DNA from: Paenibacillus_S vulneris
Lineage (GTDB): Bacteria; Bacillota; Bacilli; Paenibacillales; NBRC-103111
Direction of reading: 5' to 3'
Length of the DNA stretch: 64,000 nucleotides
Assembly: GCF_039543185.1 (NCBI RefSeq)
Contig: NZ_BAABJG010000026.1
Location: 62,001 to 126,000 of the forward strand
Shown here: one piece after another, positions 58,343 through 64,000 of the stretch
Layout: each line of letters starts with the position of its first letter
Numbering within the stretch: the stretch's first letter is position 1
The notes under the pieces: model-generated
The model's database searches: none
Told to the model about the DNA's origin: nothing
What the model saw: only the letters and a program-made list of their open reading frames with translations
Position numbers and translations under genes: made by a program

Positions 58343-61078
58343 TTATTTTTCCATTTCGTAAATTTTATCATCCAGCACATAAATCGTTACTTCATCATTT
58401 TCAGCAAATGAACCCGGAGCAACTGTAGTGGTACCTTGATGCAGATAGGCCTTTGCATAAAAATTGTAGTTTGTCTTCTCGTTGGAGCCGCCCGGCTTCA
58501 GCTGCATCAGGTTCAGAACCGAATCGTAGGATGCTACCTTACGTTTTGAAGCTGTAGCTTTCGAGATAATCAGCTGATCGTTGGCATCTTTAATGATCTC
58601 CACCCGATCATTAACTTTAATCGAGTTCAAATCTGCCGAAGCCGTTCCGTTTTGATTAATGACGAACTTTTTACCGACTGGCAAGACCTGAACACCACTG
58701 TAATAATCTTGTACGGTAATCGTTCCCGAACCAGCATCTACGCCGGTTACTTTACCGCGAACGGTATTCAGCATTTCTACGCTTTCCAGCTTTTTGCCCG
58801 TATAGGCTACTTTGATGTATTCATCGATAAGAATATCCTCAAAGCTATGGGTGGCTTTCCCCGGATTGACGATTTTATCATTATTATCAACTGTGAATAC
58901 AAGCAGTCCGCCGCTCTCGTCTTTCACGCTTAATTGTCTTTCTGTCTTATTGCTGATCAGCGTTTTATATACAGCCGTTTTCTTCACTTGGATGAGTGTA
59001 ATGAGATCTTGATCCCGGTTCAAAGTGCCGACGACATTGTCGCCAACCTTCAAATCCTTTATTGTCGCTCCCGGCTTGGCTAGAGATTCAACTCCAATAG
59101 CATTCATCAAGCCGAAGGTTACATTTTGGCCTCCCGGAGCACGCAAAGTAATTTGGTTAGCCTCCGAATTGATTTGGGTCACGGTGCCTTCCGCGTTCAT
59201 GGCATATTTAATGCTCACAATCTTATCCTTGGATACCTTGAGATCCACCTTCGTACCCTTGGTCTTAACGAACTTATCCGTGAAATCAGCCAGGTTCATC
59301 GGAGCATCCCAATAACTGATTCCCGTTTGATCGGTCATTCTATAAGCATAAGGAGTACCATTGTCATCGGTAACAGTCAAGAGCTTTGTCTCCGCATCGT
59401 AGTTGACAATTTTGGCGAAGGCCAGCTGCTTGATGGATCGGCTTGTCACCGAAACTTTCACGACCTTATCATTCACCAGATCGAGCTTAAGCGTATCCCC
59501 TACTTCAAGATCAAAGAGACCTGCACTGCCTAGTCCGTCGATGGATACGATGGCATTATCCGCGATATAGTAAGCGCCTAGCGAATTGTCCTGCTTATTA
59601 ATCGTCAGTATTTTTTTATCGTCGCTTACGCTGGTCATAGTACCTTCGACAGAGCTTCCAACGTCAGCCTGCTGGTTGACCTTTAAACCAACGATTTCAT
59701 TATTTTTAATCTCATAGGAAACAACATCTCCGACACGAACCTTGGACAAATCCCCGGATGCTCCGCCTGCTAGAGTAATTGCCAGTTTTACGCTGAAGGG
59801 GAAGGTTTCGTTTTGCCCGGTCGTTTGTTCCATGAACGTAATGGTGCTGGCGTTTTTGTCAATGCTTACGATAGAGCCGGATGCATTTTTGCTGATCGGA
59901 ACCTGCTTAACAATGATTTTGGAATATTTGGCATTAGGAATAAGAAGATTGCGTTTCAGCTCGACAATACTTCCGATAGGAATAGAGCTCAGGCTTAGAC
60001 CGCCCCCGTCTTTATCGGTAACCGTGACATTCTGCTCCAGCTCCTTCAGGTCCTTGTTACTGCCCTGGGCGATGGAAACCATCATCTTAGGAATGTATAG
60101 CTGATCCAGCGTTCCCTCGTAAGATTCCATTTGTTCCGCATCATTCGTGAGCTCTACATAGGCCGCATTCCCTTGGGATTGAATGACGTACACTTCATTC
60201 GTTTCTTTCAATTGCGTTGACGGGATTCGGCTATCGTCCTTGGCATTATAGAAAGCCGTGTCGGTAGAAACCGTATATTCCGTCGTCTTGCCCTTCTTAT
60301 CAAGAATCGTCATCTTGCGATCCTTCAAGCTCATCATATAACCGATCACGACGCGGTCGGAGCGAGTCGTCAGCTCTTTATCCGCTCTGCTCAGGAAGGT
60401 TGCCATTTGGGCTCGGGTTACATTGCCTTTCGGCTGGAAGTTATTGTCGTCTACTCCATTGACAATACCCAGGCTTACCGCCGCGTTGATATAACCGACT
60501 GCCCAGGAAGACATATCCTTCGAGTCACTGAATATGGATGGGTCCGCATTTTTTTGTTTTGCCAGGTCCTGCTTGTTGATGGCGCGTATAACAAGCTTGG
60601 CTACCCACTCGCGTGTCGCGGGACGGGAACCCCATGCCGTCTTGGAATTGGATCCGGATGCCTCCGTTTCCTCTTTCACGTCGAGAAGCTCTTTATCGAA
60701 TGCATAGGCTATGTATGGCTTGGCGTAGCTTTGATCAAGAGTGACAGGCAGGATAGTCTCGGTTTTATTCTTCAACGCCTCATCCTCAAGACCCATCATG
60801 CGAATTGCCATAATGACAACGTCTTGCTGGGAGACTTGGGTGTCCGGGCTGAATTTGCCTTTATCCACACCTTGAATGATTCCTAATGCGGCCAATTTCG
60901 TTATATGCTTGATCGCCCAGTGATCGTTGCTGACATCCGTGAATGCCGAGCTCGCCGTAGTTGTAACCGTACTGTTCGACTTGACTGGTTCCGCAGCGTA
61001 TACAGGACTGCTGGCAAGTACAGATAAGGCTATTAATCCTGCGGCTACTTTTTTCGTATGCTTTTGCTTGTTGCTCAT
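58343..61078 (-). CDS. S-layer homology (SLH) domain protein with repeated beta modules
   Basis: 911 residues. Signal peptide cut after 'SPVYA' (about residue 28). SLH units at about 46-97 ('AFTDVSNDHWAIKHITKLAALGII') and about 185-235 ('DSKDMSSWAVGYINAAVSLGIV', 'VTRAQMATFLSRA'), with a weaker one between. From about 250 the rest is made of repeated strand pairs of the form 'G-x-V-x-x-I/V-x(5-8)-I-T-V/F', for example 'GSIVSIDKNASTITF', 'GTVTQINSEANQITL' and 'GKVTGVDAGSGTITV'. It should bind secondary wall polymer and coat the cell. RBS GAGAGGAG. Confidence 0.92.
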   Translation of the reverse strand: MSNKQKHTKKVAAGLIALSVLASSPVYAAEPVKSNSTVTTTASSAFTDVSNDHWAIKHITKLAALGIIQGVDKGKFSPDTQVSQQDVVIMAIRMMGLEDEALKNKTETILPVTLDQSYAKPYIAYAFDKELLDVKEETEASGSNSKTAWGSRPATREWVAKLVIRAINKQDLAKQKNADPSIFSDSKDMSSWAVGYINAAVSLGIVNGVDDNNFQPKGNVTRAQMATFLSRADKELTTRSDRVVIGYMMSLKDRKMTILDKKGKTTEYTVSTDTAFYNAKDDSRIPSTQLKETNEVYVIQSQGNAAYVELTNDAEQMESYEGTLDQLYIPKMMVSIAQGSNKDLKELEQNVTVTDKDGGGLSLSSIPIGSIVELKRNLLIPNAKYSKIIVKQVPISKNASGSIVSIDKNASTITFMEQTTGQNETFPFSVKLAITLAGGASGDLSKVRVGDVVSYEIKNNEIVGLKVNQQADVGSSVEGTMTSVSDDKKILTINKQDNSLGAYYIADNAIVSIDGLGSAGLFDLEVGDTLKLDLVNDKVVKVSVTSRSIKQLAFAKIVNYDAETKLLTVTDDNGTPYAYRMTDQTGISYWDAPMNLADFTDKFVKTKGTKVDLKVSKDKIVSIKYAMNAEGTVTQINSEANQITLRAPGGQNVTFGLMNAIGVESLAKPGATIKDLKVGDNVVGTLNRDQDLITLIQVKKTAVYKTLISNKTERQLSVKDESGGLLVFTVDNNDKIVNPGKATHSFEDILIDEYIKVAYTGKKLESVEMLNTVRGKVTGVDAGSGTITVQDYYSGVQVLPVGKKFVINQNGTASADLNSIKVNDRVEIIKDANDQLIISKATASKRKVASYDSVLNLMQLKPGGSNEKTNYNFYAKAYLHQGTTTVAPGSFAENDEVTIYVLDDKIYEMEK

Positions 61079-61116
61079 GTGTTTGCTCCTCTCGGTTAAC
61101 TGATGTGCGAAGCCCC

Positions 61117-61142
61117 CGAAAAAAGCGCGGTTAACCGCGCTT
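61117..61142 (-). terminator. intrinsic terminator overlapping the GerMN gene stop
   Basis: AAGCGCGG/CCGCGCTT (61123-61142) with the stop codon TAA in its loop side, followed on the minus strand by TTTTTTCGG. It ends the operon of the amidase and GerMN genes. Confidence 0.85.
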
Positions 61143-61673
61143 CATCGGATGCGGAAGCTCCATATGTCCCATTAAACTATCAACGGCTTTGCCGTCGAGC
61201 AATATATCCAGATTTTGAATCTCTGAAAATTGAAATATCGTTTTTTTCAAAGCCTGCAGCACCAAATCTTCTCCGCCTGCACCTAATCTGGATTCCGGCG
61301 CCATAGACAAATCTACGGTTAACGTCTGGTCCTTCAACGAAACCGTATGGAACGTAAAGCCCTTCAACAACGCAATCCTTTTGCTGTCGGGACTTGTGGT
61401 CAAAGCTTTTAGAGCAGAAACATATTTCTCGTTATTGTCTTTATACGAAATGGTGCTCTCTTGCTCTACCAGCTGCTCGCCGTTTTCATCACCGAAATAG
61501 ACTTTAATCTTTGTCTGCTTCGTCTCGGCTCCCGGAGCCGGTGACTGTACGGCAGCCGTGCCGGCCTTGGAATCGCCGGAAGCATTCGGGGATGGCTTGG
61601 CTTGACCGCAGGCGGACAATAAAACTACTAACGATAAACCGACTAGGGCGCCGTGTAGGTACCGTCTCTGCAT
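61131..61673 (-). CDS. GerMN-domain lipoprotein
   Basis: 180 residues. Lipobox 'VVLLSACGQ' with Cys at about 22, then a Ser/Ala-rich spacer and one GerMN domain: 'KIKVYFGDENGEQLVEQESTI', 'YVSALKALTTSPDSKRIALL', and 'LTVDLSMAPESRLGAGGEDLVLQALKKTIFQF' in outline. GerM and related lipoproteins act in sporulation and wall remodelling. The gene starts 14 bp after the amidase, and together they form a likely wall-remodelling operon. Confidence 0.88.
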   Translation of the reverse strand: MQRRYLHGALVGLSLVVLLSACGQAKPSPNASGDSKAGTAAVQSPAPGAETKQTKIKVYFGDENGEQLVEQESTISYKDNNEKYVSALKALTTSPDSKRIALLKGFTFHTVSLKDQTLTVDLSMAPESRLGAGGEDLVLQALKKTIFQFSEIQNLDILLDGKAVDSLMGHMELPHPMKRG

Positions 61674-61686
61674 CGCTATCCTCTCC

Positions 61687-63315
61687 TTAGTCGATATTCA
61701 ACTGCTGTTTGATAGCAGCAACGATAGACGCGGCAACCTGATCCTGAAATTCCTCTTGGAACATAGCTGCTTCTTCCGAACGGTTGGTCAAAAAGCCAAT
61801 TTCCAGCAGAAGTGAAGGCATGGTCGTGTTCTTCACAACATAGAAATTGTTCTGCTTCACCTTGCGGTCGGGAAATTGCGTAGATTTCAGCAATTGCTCA
61901 TGCATGATTTTGGCAAAAGGCAAGCTTTGCTCGGTATAATAATAGGTTTCTGTACCTGCAACAGATTCTTTTCCCGCAGAATTGGCATGAATCGCAACGA
62001 ATAGATCCGCCTTCATCTCATTGGCAAATGAGACCCGGTCCGCCAGCTCCACGAACGTGTCGTCCTCGCGTGTCATAACGGGCTCAATCTTGGATTCCTT
62101 CTCCAATAACTTGTTCACTTTCTTGCTAAGAGATAATACGAAATCCTTCTCATGGCGTTTCGCGACGGAGACTGCTCCCGTATCCTTTCCTCCATGTCCA
62201 GGGTCTATGACCACCTTGTACTTCTCCTTGGCCTGTGACAATGTCCATGTCAGCTGATTCGGTGTTTTGGCAGAAGACAGCTTGAAATCTACTTTTTTAG
62301 ATAAATCTATTATTATTCTAACGATAGACGATTCTTTTGAAAATAGCAAATATCGTACCTGCGAGACATTATTTTCATTCCCTTTGATGGTACCCTCGCC
62401 TTTTTCGTTCAGCTTCAGGGATGGATCCAATTGGCTGTACGGGATATCGATAACAATCTGGTTCGGATTAGACATTCTGGTTACGTTAGGCTGGCTCTCC
62501 GCCCCGCTTGTTTTGACGACGAACTGGTCTCCTTGAAGCGTAATGGAGCGAACGGTTGTCACAGGCTCCTTGGCTTTTTCTCCTGGCTTAGCCTGACCGG
62601 TTTCCTGGGAACCAGATGAGCCGGTTTTATCCGAAGAAGCGGCTGTTTCTTTGCCGGTAGAAGCCCCGATGTTCTTGTCCTTATCCGATGGCTTATCTTT
62701 CGATGCATCCCCCTCGCTGGCTTTATCGCCAGGTTTGGCGGCCGGTTTATCCCCCGGTTCATTCGAAGGCTTGCCGTTTACGATCGGCTGCTTGGAGCTA
62801 TCGCCCGGTGCAGCCACTGCGCCTGAATCCGACTTAGTTTCTCCACCCTCTACAGGGGATGAAACAACCTCCTTCACGTCCTCATCGGTCTGAAATAAAA
62901 ATACCGAGCGCGTCAGTTCATCCCATGTGACCTTAACCCCCAACTGCTCACTGACAAAACGAAGAGGCAGCATCGTGTTGCCGTCAATGATCATGGGTGC
63001 GGTTTCAAGTTTAAAGCTCTTGTTGTTCACCAAAGCATCCTGCTTATCTATAAACAGTTGGATATTGGTGCCTGACTTATCTACGGTGACTTTGCGGTTC
63101 TTTCCGTCCCACTGGACTTTGGCTCCTGTAGATTCCGCGATAATCCGAACAGGGACGATCGTATTATCCTTCACGATTTGGGGAGCTACTTCCGCCGCGA
63201 GCTGCTTACCGTTCAGGTACAGCTGGATCTTGGGTACGGCGGCAAATGCCATCATCGGAAAAACAAGCAGAGAGACCAGCAAAAAAGACATCAACGTAGT
63301 TATTACTCTCATCAT
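61687..63315 (-). CDS. N-acetylmuramoyl-L-alanine amidase with stalk and AMIN domains
   Basis: 542 residues. Signal peptide to about 25. A 'copper amine oxidase N-terminal' stalk domain at about 28-140 ('TIVPVRIIAESTGAKVQWDG', 'TMLPLRFVSEQLGVKVTW'). A low-complexity Lys/Ser/Gly/Pro linker at about 150-250. An AMIN domain follows ('NVTRMSNPNQIVIDIPY'), then Amidase_3: 'VVIDPGHGGKDTGA' (first zinc His and Glu later), 'ELADRVSFANEMKADLFVAIHANSA' in outline and 'LLLEIGFLTN' with the catalytic Glu. It cuts the lactyl-amide bond in peptidoglycan; the stalk and AMIN domains place it on the wall. Confidence 0.94.
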   Translation of the reverse strand: MMRVITTLMSFLLVSLLVFPMMAFAAVPKIQLYLNGKQLAAEVAPQIVKDNTIVPVRIIAESTGAKVQWDGKNRKVTVDKSGTNIQLFIDKQDALVNNKSFKLETAPMIIDGNTMLPLRFVSEQLGVKVTWDELTRSVFLFQTDEDVKEVVSSPVEGGETKSDSGAVAAPGDSSKQPIVNGKPSNEPGDKPAAKPGDKASEGDASKDKPSDKDKNIGASTGKETAASSDKTGSSGSQETGQAKPGEKAKEPVTTVRSITLQGDQFVVKTSGAESQPNVTRMSNPNQIVIDIPYSQLDPSLKLNEKGEGTIKGNENNVSQVRYLLFSKESSIVRIIIDLSKKVDFKLSSAKTPNQLTWTLSQAKEKYKVVIDPGHGGKDTGAVSVAKRHEKDFVLSLSKKVNKLLEKESKIEPVMTREDDTFVELADRVSFANEMKADLFVAIHANSAGKESVAGTETYYYTEQSLPFAKIMHEQLLKSTQFPDRKVKQNNFYVVKNTTMPSLLLEIGFLTNRSEEAAMFQEEFQDQVAASIVAAIKQQLNID

Positions 63316-63523
63316 ACACCTCAGTTTATGTAAATAAATTTTTTGTAACGATAGATTCTATTATGACATAAATGATCTCATTATGGCGAAACTTACCATA
63401 ATTATAGACTTAAAAAAGGGGAAAAAGTTGCGAGAATCGATAGATTTCCCCTTAATCCTCCGCATTTCTTGCCAACAATGAACCTTTATGGAAAACGATG
63501 TAAAACAATCCCGTTTATAAAAT

Positions 63524-63550
63524 AAAAAAAGCCCGAAGCTGCCCGGCTTA
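63524..63550 (-). terminator. terminator-like hairpin of the FtsH-like gene
   Basis: On the minus strand AAGCCGGGC...GGGCTT is followed by TTTTTTTATTTTAT. The stem is short and imperfect. It lies 31 bp after the stop at 63582. Confidence 0.55.
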
Positions 63551-63581
63551 CGCCTGTGCTTCAAGCTCTTGCTTTCATCGT

Positions 63582-63998
63582 TTATGCAGTCTGCAGTTTG
63601 GAATGCTCCAGAAGTTCGCGGAATTGGTCTCCCGATAATACCTCTTCCTTGACCAGGATATACAGCGATTGTTCAAAAACAATGCGATGCTGCTCCAGAA
63701 GCTCACGCGTTCTCACGGTCAGCTGCTCAAGAATAGCTGTGTTTTCCTTCATCAGCTCTTCCTTCGTTACCATTTGGCGATCGATAATACCAAGATTGGT
63801 CAGGCCGGAATCCATCATGGTCCGTACCAGATGCAGCGCCTGTTCGAAGTCGTTGCGCGACCCTGTGGAACGTCCGCCGTAGAACATTTCCTCCGCTACA
63901 GCTCCGCCCAAGGCGATGATGATTTGCTCTTCCAGCTGTTCCTTGGTATACAAATATTGATCCTGCTGTGGATTATGACGTACGTAACCAAGTGCTTT
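63582..63998 (-). CDS. FtsH-like M41 metalloprotease, C-terminal part, truncated by window edge
   Basis: The frame is open to the window end, so the AAA domain and the HExxH zinc motif lie beyond it. What is seen is 'ALGYVRHNPQQDQYLYTKEQLEEQIIIALGGAVAEEMFYG' in outline, then 'STGSRNDFEQALHLVRTMM', where the Asp is the third zinc ligand of M41 peptidases. The C-terminus ends soon after, without the long acidic tail of housekeeping FtsH, and 'GGRVAEE' reads 'GGAVAEE'. It may be a second, shorter FtsH paralogue or an FtsH-like protease. The internal TTG at 63953 is not the start. Confidence 0.8.
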   Translation of the reverse strand, partial: KALGYVRHNPQQDQYLYTKEQLEEQIIIALGGAVAEEMFYGGRSTGSRNDFEQALHLVRTMMDSGLTNLGIIDRQMVTKEELMKENTAILEQLTVRTRELLEQHRIVFEQSLYILVKEEVLSGDQFRELLEHSKLQTA

Positions 63999-64000
63999 TC

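Noticed and set aside
1..64000. CRISPR arrays, tRNA/rRNA genes, T-box leaders, complete insertion sequences
   Set aside because: No regularly spaced repeats, no cloverleaf or rRNA sequence, no T-box motif and no transposase-like protein were seen.

Overview
The window is a chromosomal segment of a Gram-positive, spore-former-type Firmicute, most likely Paenibacillus or a close relative. This rests on moderate GC, strong AAGGAG/GGAGG ribosome sites, a glgBCDA glycogen operon, parE-parC, a two-module dynamin of DynA type, an S-layer-homology protein, 'copper amine oxidase-like' stalk domains on secreted proteins, and a GerMN lipoprotein. No phage, CRISPR, rRNA or tRNA genes were seen. Both ends cut genes: a sugar-type solute-binding protein on the left and an FtsH-like M41 protease on the right.

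Layout. 1-8.2 kb is accessory and regulatory: VOC protein, two AraC regulators, a SUKH-3 immunity-like protein, an orphan histidine kinase, an ABC exporter fused to a cyclic-nucleotide domain, and a NADAR protein. 8.2-10 kb holds a TetR regulator facing a Fur-box-controlled iron-siderophore binding lipoprotein. 10-17.6 kb has a P-loop kinase with a suspicious C9 tract, a TylF-like methyltransferase, a zinc-ribbon ABC exporter coupled to a DUF1854 protein, small metabolic genes and thyX. 17.6-22 kb is an hscC / J-domain / DUF1266 chaperone operon like the E. coli hscC locus. 22-27 kb has small enzymes and several small hypothetical genes. 27.4-33.1 kb is glgBCDA. 33.4-40 kb has a secreted PPIase, two RNA-modifying enzymes, a FetAB-type ABC transporter, and folD behind a ZTP (pfl) riboswitch. 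40-47.3 kb has parE-parC, an ABC-2 transporter and an SGNH lipase. 47.6-53 kb has an M23 endopeptidase and a heterodimeric ABC multidrug exporter. 53.3-58.1 kb has the dynamin, a small protein and nth. 58.3-63.3 kb has an S-layer-type protein, a GerMN lipoprotein and an AMIN/Amidase_3 cell-wall amidase.

The most unusual signal is a family of three dispersed, nested-palindromic elements of about 195-205 bp (10075-10268, 17407-17610, 49087-49282). Two share the same 12-14 bp terminal inverted repeat, and all three have the same second stem and a conserved 3' block. The central stem is fully paired in two copies although its sequence differs, which suggests selection on structure. All three lie between the stop codon of a minus-strand gene and a terminator-like hairpin, with pieces of that hairpin repeated on the gene-proximal side. 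This points either to a terminator-targeting non-autonomous mobile element or to a structured 3'-UTR RNA.

A second notable structure is a complete attenuation-type leader in front of the heterodimeric ABC exporter: promoter, an 11-codon ORF with a Shine-Dalgarno site, and an intrinsic terminator, reminiscent of bmrB-bmrCD control. Base positions come from reading the sequence by eye, and family names from motif recognition without database searches.
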